Shown: positions 31,560 through 41,358 of the stretch, piece by piece
How positions within the stretch are numbered: position 1 is the stretch's first letter
Layout: each line of letters begins with the position of its first letter
NCBI GenBank assembly: GCA_963777565.1
Contig: CAVZQZ010000010.1
Coordinates: 248,001 to 312,000 of the forward strand
From: CALMEC01 sp963777565
GTDB lineage: Bacteria; Actinomycetota; Thermoleophilia; Miltoncostaeales; Miltoncostaeaceae
DNA length: 64,000 bases
Direction of reading: 5' to 3'
Made by a program: the position numbers and the translations under genes
Notes under the pieces: generated by a model
What the model was told of the DNA's origin: nothing
Database searches by the model: none
The model's input: the letters and a program-made list of their open reading frames with translations, nothing else

Positions 31560-32501
31560 ATGAGCTCGATGCCGGACGTCGAGATCCGCGAGGTGCGGAC
31601 GGATGACGACGTCGCGACCTGGCTGGACGTCCACAACCGCACGTCGCCGTGCCGCCCGGAGGGGGAGCGAAGCCTCCGGCACCTGTGGAACGTCGCGTCC
31701 GAGTGGCGAGCCGTCGTCGCGTGGCGCGACGGGCACCCCGTCGGTGTCGCGCACGTCGAGGTGGAGATGTGGTCACCCGAGTCCCGCCATGCCGAGGCGA
31801 CCATTCTCGTGCCGCGCGAGGAGCGCAGGACCGGGGTGGGCAGCGCCCTCTACCGGGCGGTGTCGCGCTGGGCCACCGAGCACGACCGCGAGGGCCTCGA
31901 CATCTGGTTCGATGTCGCCGATCCGGACGCCGTGTCGTTCTGGGCGAACCGTGCTTTCGAGGAGGTGGGGCGGGAGCGCGTCTCGTACCTGGACCTGCGC
32001 GAGGAGCCGCGCCCTGTCATCGCGCCGCCCAACGGGGTGACGCTCGTGACGCTCGGCGAGCGTGACGACCTGGAGGAGGGCATGTACCGGGTTGGGGCCG
32101 AAGGGATTGCGGACATCCCGGCGGTGGAGCGGTACGACGCTGGCGACTTCGCCCGGTGGCGGAGCGCCGAGCTGGGGCGACCCGGCGTGATGCCCGACTG
32201 CTCGGTCGTCGCGCTCGCCGACGAGCGGGTGGTGGGCTTCGCGATCTTGGTTCGCTTCGAGGCCAAGCCCGAGATGGCCGAGCACGAGATGACGGCCGTC
32301 GCCCGCGCCTGGCGAGGCCGGGGCCTCGCCGGCGCGATGAAGTCCCGGCAGGTCGGGCTCGCTCGGGCTGCCGGGTTCATGCTGCTCGAGGCGTCGAACG
32401 AGGCGCGCAACGCGGCGATGCTCGCCGTGAACGACCGGCTCGGTTACCGGCCGCAGACGGCCTATGTGCTGGTCCGCGGCGCCTTCGCCCCGGACGCGTG
32501 A
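31560..32501 (+). CDS. Tandem GNAT N-acetyltransferase
   Basis: 313 residues with two GNAT domains. The first (about 8-150) has the acetyl-CoA loop PREERRTGVGSALYRA. The second (about 160-310) has ARAWRGRGLAGAMKSRQ followed by EASNEARNAAMLAVNDRLGY, the typical motif for the end of GNAT folds. Both loops look able to bind acetyl-CoA. The acceptor is unknown; tandem GNATs of this layout occur in mycothiol synthase and in antibiotic acetyltransferases, but the specific motifs of those are not evident. The ATG at 31560 lacks a ribosome-binding site, and MPDVEIRE at 31569 is an alternative start. Confidence 0.85.
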   Translation: MSSMPDVEIREVRTDDDVATWLDVHNRTSPCRPEGERSLRHLWNVASEWRAVVAWRDGHPVGVAHVEVEMWSPESRHAEATILVPREERRTGVGSALYRAVSRWATEHDREGLDIWFDVADPDAVSFWANRAFEEVGRERVSYLDLREEPRPVIAPPNGVTLVTLGERDDLEEGMYRVGAEGIADIPAVERYDAGDFARWRSAELGRPGVMPDCSVVALADERVVGFAILVRFEAKPEMAEHEMTAVARAWRGRGLAGAMKSRQVGLARAAGFMLLEASNEARNAAMLAVNDRLGYRPQTAYVLVRGAFAPDA

Positions 32502-32508
32502 GGCAGGG

Positions 32509-33393
32509 TTAACCGGGTTCCATCACCACCCGGCCGGTGCGGCTGTCCCACCAGGTCTTGGCGGCCGTCGCGCCGAGGATGATCAGCCCCCCGGCGATCG
32601 AGAGCGCGCCCACGGTCTCGCCGTGGATCAGCCAGGACCAGATGGGGTTCAGCACCGGCTCGACATACAGGAGGAGCGAGACCTCGAGCGCCCGCAGGTA
32701 CGGGATGGCCTTCGTGATGAACACGTACGCGAGCCCGATCTGCACGATCCCGAGGTAGAGGATCAGGAGCCAGTCCTTGCGGACGGCATCGGAGGCCGGC
32801 CCGATCGCCCACGGGAGGCAGACGACGAACGCGATCAGGTTCCCGGCGACGGTGGCCGCCGCCGCCGAGTCGGTCCCCTCGCGCTTGCCCAGCCAGCGGA
32901 GGCCCATGACGGTGCCCGCCCAGCCGATGCCCGACACGACCGCGAGGACGTTGCCAAGCAGCGGTTGCGGCGCGGTCTTGACGGGCTCGGGGGCGTCGAT
33001 GAAGAACAGCGCGAGCCCGGCTCCGAGGACCGCCATGTAGATGACGTCGAGCCGGTTGACCCGCTCGCGCAGCAGGAACGGCGCGCTCAGGGCGATCCAC
33101 AGTGGTGCGCTCGACTGCAGAAAGATCGTGTTCGCGGAGGTCGTGAGCTTGTTGGCCGCGACGAACAGGATGAGCGTGACGGCGAACGTCGCCCCCACCA
33201 GGAGCGTCCGCCACGACCAGTTGTGGCGCGAGCGGGGCAGAAACAGCGCGATCGCGATGGCGGCGACTCCCGAGCGCATGCAGGCAGTCGCGAGCCCCCC
33301 GGAGAGGCCGTCGAAGCTGGTCGCCTTGATCGCCGCGCCGCCCGTCGAGAAGAGCACTGCCGCAGCCACGATCTGGAGTCGGGCGACGTTCAC
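32509..33393 (-). CDS. EamA/DMT-family transporter
   Basis: 294 residues from the GTG at 33393; the frame is also open from an ATG at 33432, but that would overlap the divergent peptidase start. About ten membrane helices occur in two EamA repeats, with LFVAANKLTTSANTIFLQSS in the first and GLAYVFITKAIPYLRALEVS in the second. DMT transporters move metabolites or amino acids across the inner membrane; the substrate is unknown. The gene is convergent with the acetyltransferase, 7 bp between the stops. Confidence 0.88.
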   Translation of the reverse strand: MNVARLQIVAAAVLFSTGGAAIKATSFDGLSGGLATACMRSGVAAIAIALFLPRSRHNWSWRTLLVGATFAVTLILFVAANKLTTSANTIFLQSSAPLWIALSAPFLLRERVNRLDVIYMAVLGAGLALFFIDAPEPVKTAPQPLLGNVLAVVSGIGWAGTVMGLRWLGKREGTDSAAAATVAGNLIAFVVCLPWAIGPASDAVRKDWLLILYLGIVQIGLAYVFITKAIPYLRALEVSLLLYVEPVLNPIWSWLIHGETVGALSIAGGLIILGATAAKTWWDSRTGRVVMEPG

Positions 33394-33422
33394 CCGGCAA
33401 ACGATGTCAAACTGGCCCCCCG

Positions 33423-35303
33423 ATGGTTCCACTGATCCCGCTGGAGCACTTCTTCGACGACCCCGAGCGCGCGGCCGCGCGCGTCTCGCCGGACGGCCGG
33501 CGGCTCGCCTGGCTCGCGCCCGGCGGCGGAGCGCTCAACGTGTGGGTCGCGCTGGTGGACGGTGGCGACCCGGTGCAGGTCACGCGCGATCGCGACCGCG
33601 GCGTCCGCTCGTACGTGTGGTCGCGTGACGGCGCGCGCATCCTCTACCTGCAGGACACCGGCGGCGACGAGAACTACCACCTGTTCGCCGCAGACCTGGA
33701 CGATCCGGACACGCCCGACCGCGACCTGACGCCGTTCGACGGGGTCAAGGTCGGCGTCGTCGACGTGCCCCGCGACGATCCGCGGCACATCCTGATCTCC
33801 ACCAACCGGCGGGACCGCGGCCTGTTCGACGTGGAGCGGCTCGACCTCGACACCGGCGACGTCGAGCGGATCGCGGAGAACCCCGGCGACATCATGTCGT
33901 GGTGCACCGACCGCGAGGGTCGGTTGCGCGCCGCCTATGCCCAGACGCCGACGGGCGACTGGCGGGTGCTCGTGCGCGACGACGAGCACGAGCCGTTCCG
34001 GCTGCTCGCCGAGTTCGCGAACGAGGACTCCGGGGCGCCGTACGCGTTCAGCGCCGACGGGCGCGAGCTGTACGTCGGCAGCGCGCGCGACAGCGACCTG
34101 GTGCGACTCGTCGCGCTCGACGTGGCGACCGGCGGGGAACGGCTGGTCGATGCCGACGACGAGGCCGATCTCGGCGCCCCGATCATCTCCGACCGGACCG
34201 GCGCCCTGCTCGGCGCGGTCTACCGTCGGGACCGCATCGTGATGCACGCGTTCGACGAGACGTTCGCTCGGGACTGGGAGCGCGTCCGGCAGATCCATCC
34301 CGGCGACCCGATGATCGGGAGCTCCGACGACGACGAAACCCTCTGGACGGTCGCGTTCGACGACGACCGGGACCCCGGCGCGACGTTTCTGTTCGACCGC
34401 AGGTCCGGCGAGTCGCGCCTGCTCTTCCGGTCCCGGCCGTGGCTCGACCCGGCGACGCTCGCCGAGCGCCGGCCCGTGCGCATCGCGTCACGCGACGGGC
34501 TGAGCCTCTCTTCATACCTGACGCTCCCGGTGGATGTCCCCGCGCGCGATCTGCCGATGGTGCTGGTGGTCCACGGCGGGCCGTGGGCGCGCGACAGCTG
34601 GGGGTGGGACCCGCAATCTCAGTTCCTCGCGAACCGCGGCTACGCGGTGCTGCAGGTCAACTACCGCGGTTCGACAGGGTTCGGCAAGTCGTTCATGCAC
34701 GCGGCGGAGCGGGAGTTCGCCGGCAAGATGCACGACGACCTCGTCGACGCCGTCCATTGGGCGATCGCGGAGGGCATCGCCGACCCGGACCGCGTGGCGA
34801 TCTACGGCGGCAGCTACGGGGGCTACGCGGCACTGGTCGGCGCGACCTTCACCCCGGAGGTGTTCGCCGCGGCGATCAGCGTCGTGGGGCCCTCGAACCT
34901 CGTGACGCTCGTGCGGAGCTTCCCGCCCTACTGGCGCCCGCTGCTCGCCGGCACATGGTTCCGGTTCGTCGGCGACCCCGACGACCCCGAGGACATCGCC
35001 GATCTGGAGGCCCGCTCGCCCATCAACCGGGTCGACGCGATCCGGGCGCCGCTCATGGTGATTCAGGGTGCCAACGATCCGCGGGTGAAGAAGCACGAGT
35101 CGGACCAGATCGTCGAGGCACTCGAGGCGCGCGGCGTGCCCGTCGAGTACATCGTGAAGGAGGACGAGGGACACGGCTTCGTGAAGCCGGAGAACCGCAA
35201 GGACGTCTACCGGGCGGTCGAGCGCTTCCTTGCCCGCCACATCGGCGGGCGCGCCGGCGACGCGTCGGTCTCGCCGGGAGCGGGCTCGCCGGCACCGGCC
35301 TAG
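33423..35303 (+). CDS. S9 family (prolyl oligopeptidase-like) serine peptidase
   Basis: 626 residues. Residues 1-350 form a WD/PD40-like beta-propeller with repeats such as RVSPDGRRLAWLAP and SADGRELYVGS. The C-terminal alpha/beta hydrolase has the nucleophile Ser464 in YGGSYGGYAAL, Asp in IQGANDPRVKK and His in EGHGFVKPENR. This is the order and spacing of acylaminoacyl peptidases and dipeptidyl peptidases. There is no signal peptide, so it is cytoplasmic and probably degrades peptides. It is divergent from the EamA transporter with a 29-bp gap. Confidence 0.93.
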   Translation: MVPLIPLEHFFDDPERAAARVSPDGRRLAWLAPGGGALNVWVALVDGGDPVQVTRDRDRGVRSYVWSRDGARILYLQDTGGDENYHLFAADLDDPDTPDRDLTPFDGVKVGVVDVPRDDPRHILISTNRRDRGLFDVERLDLDTGDVERIAENPGDIMSWCTDREGRLRAAYAQTPTGDWRVLVRDDEHEPFRLLAEFANEDSGAPYAFSADGRELYVGSARDSDLVRLVALDVATGGERLVDADDEADLGAPIISDRTGALLGAVYRRDRIVMHAFDETFARDWERVRQIHPGDPMIGSSDDDETLWTVAFDDDRDPGATFLFDRRSGESRLLFRSRPWLDPATLAERRPVRIASRDGLSLSSYLTLPVDVPARDLPMVLVVHGGPWARDSWGWDPQSQFLANRGYAVLQVNYRGSTGFGKSFMHAAEREFAGKMHDDLVDAVHWAIAEGIADPDRVAIYGGSYGGYAALVGATFTPEVFAAAISVVGPSNLVTLVRSFPPYWRPLLAGTWFRFVGDPDDPEDIADLEARSPINRVDAIRAPLMVIQGANDPRVKKHESDQIVEALEARGVPVEYIVKEDEGHGFVKPENRKDVYRAVERFLARHIGGRAGDASVSPGAGSPAPA

Positions 35304-35432
35304 CCGGGAGGGCGTGCGCCGTCATCTTCGGCCGGGCCCCCACTGCGGCGGGCTCGCGACCGGACGCCGTGCGCGCCGCCGAACGCGTCGAAGATCAGGC
35401 GGGCGAGCAGTGCGACGACCAGTCGTTCCACG

Positions 35433-35456
35433 TGCCGAACCACTCGAGGTTCGGCA
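35433..35456. terminator. Hairpin between convergent genes
   Basis: TGCCGAACC (35433-35441) and GGTTCGGCA (35448-35456) are perfectly complementary across a 6-nt loop. The hairpin lies between the stop of the S9 peptidase and the stop of the DUF1579-like gene and could serve both directions. The rest of this 162-bp gap shows nothing else. Confidence 0.6.
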
Positions 35457-35465
35457 TGCCCTTGA

Positions 35466-36032
35466 TCAATCAGACGAGGCTTGCCATGCCGCCTCCCCGC
35501 GTGGCCCGTCCGTCCGGACCGGGACCGGCGTGCAGGCGTATTCCTCCACGAGCGACCAGGGCGCGCCGCCCACGGAGCACTCGTTGCGCCAGCTCATGAC
35601 GTCGGCGTCGCCGATGTCCCACACCAGGCGCACCCGGACGTACGGCGTGCCGATGCTCTCGAACGTGAGGCGGTCGCCGTCGATCCAGCCGCGCATCACC
35701 TCGGCGTGGCCGTAGTTGTCCGCGACGGTGGCGCGATACTCGCGGGCCGCCGGATCCCAGCCGGCAACCCAGTGCAGCTGCCACCGCAGGACGAAGGTGC
35801 CGTCGAGGAGGTGCTGGTCCTGCTCGTAGGTGCCAACGATCCAGCGCCCCTCCTGGATCCATTCGTGGGTCCCGCTCCCGGTGGCCGTCATCGCCGGCGT
35901 CCCGGGACCCATGCCGTTCTCGGCGATGGTCCCGGTCCAGGTGACGTCGCGGTGAAAGCGGGCGAGGGCGTCCATCTCCCGCCCGGGGATGATCGGCTTG
36001 GGGACCCGGTCGACCGGCTCGCGTGCGTCCAT
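35466..36032 (-). CDS. DUF1579-like protein
   Basis: 188 residues of lipocalin-like beta pattern. The N-terminal RFHRDVTWTGTIAENGMG and the middle WIVGTYEQDQHLLDGTF resemble DUF1579, whose function is unknown. Tryptophans are unusually frequent (at least nine), which suits a small-molecule binding barrel. There is no signal peptide. The gene stands alone, with 108 bp of unremarkable sequence to the sbcC stop upstream. Confidence 0.65.
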   Translation of the reverse strand: MDAREPVDRVPKPIIPGREMDALARFHRDVTWTGTIAENGMGPGTPAMTATGSGTHEWIQEGRWIVGTYEQDQHLLDGTFVLRWQLHWVAGWDPAAREYRATVADNYGHAEVMRGWIDGDRLTFESIGTPYVRVRLVWDIGDADVMSWRNECSVGGAPWSLVEEYACTPVPVRTDGPRGEAAWQASSD

Positions 36033-36140
36033 CGGCGCCTCCTCGATCTGGGACGTCGCGGGCGAGCATCACCCGCCGGCGTGGTGGCGCGCATCCGCGG
36101 ATTCGGCCGTCCGGGTCGCGGATTTCCCGAGGGGTCCCGG

Positions 36141-38897
36141 TCAGGCGAGGAGCGCCCGGTCGACGACATGACTCGTCCCGGAGGGGTCCTTGCGGATACG
36201 GATCTCCGCGCCGAGCCGTTCGGCGATGCCGGGGAGGTGGGTGATCACCACGACGAGCCGGCCGTCGTCGGCCATGCGCTCGACTCCCTCGATCGCGACC
36301 TCCAGCGATTCGCCGTCGAGTGACGAGAAGCCCTCGTCCAGGAAGAGGCAGTCGAGCCGGCCGGAGGACCCGCTCGCGATGTCGGCGAGGGCGAGCGCCA
36401 ATGCGAGGCTGGCGAGGAACCGCTCACCTCCCGAGAGCGTCGCCGCACCACGTGTGCGCCGCCCGCGCCGATGGTCGACGACGGCCAGCGGGTCCGGGTC
36501 GGCACCCGCGAAGCCGAAGGCGCCGCGGGAGAGGTTCTGCAGGCGTGAGGATGCGCCCGATGCCAGGCGCTCGTGGAAGCGCGCCAGGAGGTGACGGGGG
36601 AAGCGGTTGGCCTGGAGGTCGACGGAAAGCTGGGCGTAGAGGTCGGCCTCGGCCGTCGCGGTGGCTGCGTCGCGGACGAGCCGCCGTGCCCGCGACGCGT
36701 GGTCCTCCACCGCCGCGAGCTCGGAACGGGCCCTGGCGAGCATGCGAGCCGACTCCGCGAGGCGCGCCGTCACGTCGGCGGGACCCTCGACACCGAGTTG
36801 CGCCCCGCGCCCGGCGACCATCTCGGCGAGGGAGCTGGCCTCGGCCCGCGCCCGCTCGGCCCGTTGCTCGCTCTCGCGCAGGGCGAGCGAGGCTCGGCTC
36901 ACGAGCCCATCGGCTCGAGACGGGAGCTCGGCCGCCTCGACGTCCGGTGGGATCGGGTCGAGGCCGAGTCGGGTGGCGAGCACGGTGAGCGACTGGCGCA
37001 CGCGTCCGAGATCCTCACGCTCCAACCGTGCGACGGCGCGGTCGGCCTCGGCGGCGAGCGCGGCGAGCCGGCTCGCCGCTTCGCCCGAGACGGCGACCGC
37101 GGACTCCGCCGCCTCCAGCTTGGTGACGGCACGCTCGAGGGCAGCCAGCGGATCGTCGTTCTCCCCATGGCGTCCCAATCGGCCGGCGAGCTCGTCGAGC
37201 TCGGCGCGGTCCCGGTCCAGCTGACGGCGTGCCTCGGTAAGCGCTCCGGCAGTGCGCTCCACCTCGCCGGCAAGTGCGAGCGCCTCCTCCTGACGTGCGG
37301 TGGCGTCGGCAGCCGCTCGCTCCGCGTCGGCCCCCTGGCCCGCGGCGTCGCTGGCGGGATCGCCGCCCTGCGCGATGACCAGCCGTTCGGCAACGGCACG
37401 TCGGCGCACCGTCTCATCGCGCGCCTGGACGGCCAAGCGGGCCTGAGTGTCCGACTCGGCGAGCTCACGGGTCGCCTGCTCGGCGCGGGATGCGAGTACG
37501 CGCACGCCGTGCTCGATGTCCTGCAGGTCGTCGGGTGTGTGGTGCCCGGCGTCGTGGACGACCTGACCGCACACCGGGCATGGAGCGCCCGGGACGATCG
37601 TGGCGCGAAGCGTGGCAGCCAGTTGCGCACGTCGCAGTTCGTCCAGCGCCGCGTCGGCGACCACGGCCTCGTCGGTGGCCTGGCGCGCGAACGCCTGCGC
37701 CTCCTCGCGCCGCGCCTCCGCGGCTCCGACGACCAGCTCCGCGGCCTTGGCGTCGGCCCGGGCGGTGATCAGCTCGCCGAAGCGCTCGGCGAGGAGGGCG
37801 AGCGCATCCCGGTGCTGCGCGGCCGCCGCGGCGGCCGCGCGGCGTTCCTCGAGGCGGTCACGGCCCTCCGCGAGTGCGACCTCGTGACGCGTGATCGCGT
37901 CCTTCTCGGCGGGCAAGCCCTCCCGGATTCGTGCCCCGCGCTCGGCGAGGCCCCGCAGCGCCGCGAGCTCGGCCGCCGTGCCACCATGGTCGTCGCGCAA
38001 CCGATCGCGCAGGACGATCGCCTCGCGCATGGCGCCCTGTGCGGCGTCGCTGTCGGCGCGGGCGGTCTGCGCCGCGTGGCGAGCGGCCCCGTAGCGCTCG
38101 ACCAGTTCCCGCCGCTCGTCCGGCGGAGCCAGATCGCCGAGCACGGCACCGATGAGCGCGGCGGCCGAGGCCGCCTCGCGCTCGCGCTCCCGTGCGAGCC
38201 CTGCCGCATCCGCGAGTGGCCGAAGGGCACGCAACGCGGCGTGGCGAGCCGACGCCGCGCGGGCGCTGACGGCGGCCGCGTTGCGCACGGTGGGACGGTG
38301 ATCGGGCAGCAGATCGCGCTCGCGGGCGAGCACCGACACCTCGCGCTCGGCCGCCTCCTTTCGCGCGATCGCGACGACGCGCACCGCCTCGAGCGATGCG
38401 ATGTCGAACAGCTCGCGCAGGATCACGTCCCGATCTCTTGGCGACGCCTGCAGGAACTGGGCGAAGCGGCCCTGCGCCAGCAGCACGGCGCTCGTGAACG
38501 CCGGGAACGCCATTCCCACCAACTCGACGAGCCGCGCGTTGACCGCACCGGCGCCGGTGACGTGGTCGATGATCTCGTCGCCGTCGCCCGCGAGCTCCTC
38601 GAGCAGATGGGTCGGCTCCGGCGCCCCCGTGCCGAGGCGCCGGGTGACGCGCCACGTGCGGCCGGCCGCCTCGAAGGTGAGCCGCACCTCGCCATGCGAC
38701 GCGCCCAGCGTGAGGAGCTCACGCGACGACGACTGTTCCGGGGTGCGGCCGTAGAGGGCAAACGCGATCGCATCGAGCAGCGAGGTCTTGCCCGCCCCCG
38801 TGTCGCCCGAGATCACGACCAGGGCGTAGGGGCGGAAGTCGATCGTCTCGGACGCGTAGGAGCGGAACGCGGTGAGGTTGAGCTCCAGTGGGCGCAT
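36141..38897 (-). CDS. sbcC: Exonuclease SbcC (Rad50-like ATPase)
   Basis: 918 residues. The N-terminal ATPase lobe starts LELNLTAFRSY with Walker A GDTGAGKTS. Long coiled coils meet at a zinc hook, PGAPCPVCGQ. The C-terminal lobe has the ABC signature LSGGERFLASLALAL and Walker B LDCLFLDEGFSSLDG. With SbcD it opens DNA hairpins and processes ends during repair. The ATG at 38897 overlaps the sbcD stop by one base. The coiled coil is Arg/Ala/Glu-rich and shorter than in E. coli SbcC (1048 residues). Confidence 0.95.
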   Translation of the reverse strand: MRPLELNLTAFRSYASETIDFRPYALVVISGDTGAGKTSLLDAIAFALYGRTPEQSSSRELLTLGASHGEVRLTFEAAGRTWRVTRRLGTGAPEPTHLLEELAGDGDEIIDHVTGAGAVNARLVELVGMAFPAFTSAVLLAQGRFAQFLQASPRDRDVILRELFDIASLEAVRVVAIARKEAAEREVSVLARERDLLPDHRPTVRNAAAVSARAASARHAALRALRPLADAAGLAREREREAASAAALIGAVLGDLAPPDERRELVERYGAARHAAQTARADSDAAQGAMREAIVLRDRLRDDHGGTAAELAALRGLAERGARIREGLPAEKDAITRHEVALAEGRDRLEERRAAAAAAAQHRDALALLAERFGELITARADAKAAELVVGAAEARREEAQAFARQATDEAVVADAALDELRRAQLAATLRATIVPGAPCPVCGQVVHDAGHHTPDDLQDIEHGVRVLASRAEQATRELAESDTQARLAVQARDETVRRRAVAERLVIAQGGDPASDAAGQGADAERAAADATARQEEALALAGEVERTAGALTEARRQLDRDRAELDELAGRLGRHGENDDPLAALERAVTKLEAAESAVAVSGEAASRLAALAAEADRAVARLEREDLGRVRQSLTVLATRLGLDPIPPDVEAAELPSRADGLVSRASLALRESEQRAERARAEASSLAEMVAGRGAQLGVEGPADVTARLAESARMLARARSELAAVEDHASRARRLVRDAATATAEADLYAQLSVDLQANRFPRHLLARFHERLASGASSRLQNLSRGAFGFAGADPDPLAVVDHRRGRRTRGAATLSGGERFLASLALALALADIASGSSGRLDCLFLDEGFSSLDGESLEVAIEGVERMADDGRLVVVITHLPGIAERLGAEIRIRKDPSGTSHVVDRALLA

Positions 38898-40036
38898 CAG
38901 CCAACGCCGTCCTCTGCGGCGGCGAGCGCCGCTCGGAAGGCGCGAACCAGGCGATCTTCGCGGCCACGGCCGGTGAGCGCGAGCCACTCGGCGTAGGCGT
39001 GGGCGAGGTCCCCGGCCCCGGCCGCGCGGTCCCCGCCGCGCTCGTCCTCGCTCGCCCGCGGTGTGAGAGCCTCGACCCGCAGAGCCTCCGGGATGCGCTC
39101 ACGGACCTCGCGCACGAGATCGAGCCGGACCTCGTCGACGACGACCTCGCAGAAGAACCAGGCGTCCGGGTGCCGCGCGGCGAGCGCGGGGAGCTCGTCG
39201 AGCCGGCCGCGCAGCCGCACGAGTCGGCGACCGGTGATCGGGAACTCGGTCGCCTTCACCCCGTCCGGGCCGATGTCGATGATCGCGACGGACGGCGCGG
39301 CACCTTCGCCGGTGAAGTCCAGCGCCATCGGGCTGCCGGCGTAGCGGCCGACGCCGGTGAATCCCGGGAGGGGCTGCGGGCGGTGAAGATGACCGAGCGC
39401 CACATAGTCGACGTCCCTCGGCAGCGACCCGCCGTCGATCGCATAGGTGCCCCCGAGCGTCAGCTCCCGTTCGCCACCGCCGGCGAGGCCGTGGCTCACC
39501 ATGAGGTGACCCAGCAGGACCGCGACCCCCTCCTGCTCGCGCCGGCGATCGCGCAGCTCGGCGGCCAGCGCGTCCAGGCGGCGGCGAACGAGTTGCGCGT
39601 AGTCGCCCCGCGAGCGCGCACGGTCGGTGCCGGGCTCTGCGGCGATGTCCGCGGGCTCCGGCCACGGCAGGCAGCCCACCCAGAGGCGTCCCGCGGCGGT
39701 GTCGACACCGACGACGCCGTCGGCGCTGGCGACGAGGATCCGCGGCGCGAGATACGGCGCGAGCTGCGCCCAGAAGGCGGGGTCTTCGTGGTTGCCGGTG
39801 ACCGCGACGACGGGTGCGACCGATGCGAGCTCTTCGAGCGCGCCCAGGCAGACGGCCAGGCCGGGCGGATCGACGAGCCGCCGATCGAAGTTGTCGCCGG
39901 CGACGAGCACCGCATCGACCTGCGTCGTGCGCGCCACCCGCGCGACCTCGGCGAGGGCTCGCCTGGCGTCGTCGAGGCGGTCCATTCCGTAGAGGCGCTT
40001 GCCGATGTGCCAATCGCCGGTATGGAGCAGCCGCAT
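38897..40036 (-). CDS. sbcD: Exonuclease subunit SbcD (Mre11-like)
   Basis: 379 residues of calcineurin-like phosphoesterase. The metal motifs are all visible: GDWHIGK, VAGDNFDRR, VTGNHEDPAFW, LLGHLMVSHG and ALGHLHRPQPL. It is the nuclease subunit of the SbcCD complex. It is the first gene of the sbcDC operon and ends in TGATG with sbcC. The second metal motif reads GDNFD, the usual form in SbcD. The 189 bp upstream, to the alanine dehydrogenase stop, show no clear feature. Confidence 0.95.
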   Translation of the reverse strand: MRLLHTGDWHIGKRLYGMDRLDDARRALAEVARVARTTQVDAVLVAGDNFDRRLVDPPGLAVCLGALEELASVAPVVAVTGNHEDPAFWAQLAPYLAPRILVASADGVVGVDTAAGRLWVGCLPWPEPADIAAEPGTDRARSRGDYAQLVRRRLDALAAELRDRRREQEGVAVLLGHLMVSHGLAGGGERELTLGGTYAIDGGSLPRDVDYVALGHLHRPQPLPGFTGVGRYAGSPMALDFTGEGAAPSVAIIDIGPDGVKATEFPITGRRLVRLRGRLDELPALAARHPDAWFFCEVVVDEVRLDLVREVRERIPEALRVEALTPRASEDERGGDRAAGAGDLAHAYAEWLALTGRGREDRLVRAFRAALAAAEDGVG

Positions 40037-40225
40037 CAGCCCGCCCCGCCCTCGACGCGGTCACAAGGATTCGCGATACGGCATGCAGGAGGATTGTCCG
40101 GAGCGTCGAAATCCCCGGCCAGCAAGGGAGCCGTGGGCGCGTTGGGGCGAGCAATCGCGCCCGCGCCCCTTGCCCGAACAACCGCGAGCATCGTCGTGGT
40201 CAGGACGCCCTTCGCCGGCCCGGCG

Positions 40226-41302
40226 TCACGCCAGTGCCTCGGCGACCGTTGCGTTCACGATCTCGCCGTCCCGGACGTTGACCCCGGGGCGAAGCGACGG
40301 GTGCCGCTCCACCGCTGCGTGGATGCCCTCGTTCGCCAGCGTCATGACGTAGGGAAGGGTCGCGTTGCAGAGTGCCTGGGTCGAGGTGACAGGCACCGCC
40401 CCGGGCATGTTCGCCACGCAGTAGTGGATCACCCCGTCGACCTCGTAGGTCGGGTTCGAGTGGGTCGTCGGTCGCGTCGTCTCGACGCATCCGCCCTGGT
40501 CGACGGCGACGTCGACGATGACCGCCCCCGCCCGCATCGTGCCGAGCATCTCTCGGGTGATGAGTCGCGGCGCCTTCGCGCCCGGCACGAGCACGGCGCC
40601 CACGACGAGGTCGGCGTGGCGGATGTGCTCGGCGATCGCGAGCCGCGTGGAGTAGATGAACGTGACCCGCCCGGCGAGCGCCAGCTCCAGCTCACGCAGC
40701 CGGGTGAGGTTGACGTCGAGCACGGTGACATGCGCCTGCATGCCCACCGCGACCATCGCCGCGTTGATCCCCACGATGCCGCCGCCGAGCACGACGACGT
40801 TGCCGGGGGCGACCCCGGCCACCCCGCCGAGCAGCACCCCCCGTCCGCCGTGCGGCTTCTCGAGATGCTTGGCCCCGGCCTGAACCGAGAGCCGTCCGGC
40901 GATCTCGCTCATCGGCGCGAGGAGCGGAAGCCGGCCCTCTGCGTCTTCGACGGTCTCGTAGGCGATTGCGAGGGTCCCGGCGGCGCGCAGGGCGTCGGCC
41001 ACTCCCGGGTTCGCCGCCAGATGCAGGTACGTGAAGAGCGTGCTGTCGTCGCGAAGGAAAGCGAACTCCTCGGGCTGCGGCTCCTTGACCTTGAGCACGA
41101 GTTCGGCGCCCCAGGCCGAACCCGTGTCGCCGATCGTGGCGCTGACCGTCCGGTAGGCGTCGTCGGCAAACCCCGCGCCGTCGCCCGCCCCGGTCTCGAT
41201 CACCACATCGTGGCCCGCGTCGACCAGCGCGTCGGCCCCGGCGGGTGTGAGCGCCACGCGGTATTCGTCGACCTTCACCTCGCGCGGCACTCCGACTCGC
41301 AT
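40226..41302 (-). CDS. ald: Alanine dehydrogenase
   Basis: 358 residues. It oxidatively deaminates L-alanine to pyruvate with NAD+. N-terminal MRVGVPREVKVDEYRVALTP and VKEPQPEEF carry the substrate lysine. The NAD-binding VVVLGGGIVGINAAMVAVG and the VDVAVDQGGCVETTRPTTHS loop are characteristic. Length is right (about 370). The ATG at 41302 was preferred over a GTG at 41311 because GGAGGG lies upstream at proper spacing. It is probably monocistronic. Confidence 0.95.
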   Translation of the reverse strand: MRVGVPREVKVDEYRVALTPAGADALVDAGHDVVIETGAGDGAGFADDAYRTVSATIGDTGSAWGAELVLKVKEPQPEEFAFLRDDSTLFTYLHLAANPGVADALRAAGTLAIAYETVEDAEGRLPLLAPMSEIAGRLSVQAGAKHLEKPHGGRGVLLGGVAGVAPGNVVVLGGGIVGINAAMVAVGMQAHVTVLDVNLTRLRELELALAGRVTFIYSTRLAIAEHIRHADLVVGAVLVPGAKAPRLITREMLGTMRAGAVIVDVAVDQGGCVETTRPTTHSNPTYEVDGVIHYCVANMPGAVPVTSTQALCNATLPYVMTLANEGIHAAVERHPSLRPGVNVRDGEIVNATVAEALA

Positions 41303-41358
41303 CCTCACCACCCTCCGGTCGACAGCGCCTCGAGTCTACTGCGGTTCTCCGGCCGCCC

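Noticed and set aside
40037..40225. Possible small gene between sbcD and ald
   Set aside because: No frame of reasonable length with a start codon, ribosome-binding site and protein-like composition; treated as intergenic.
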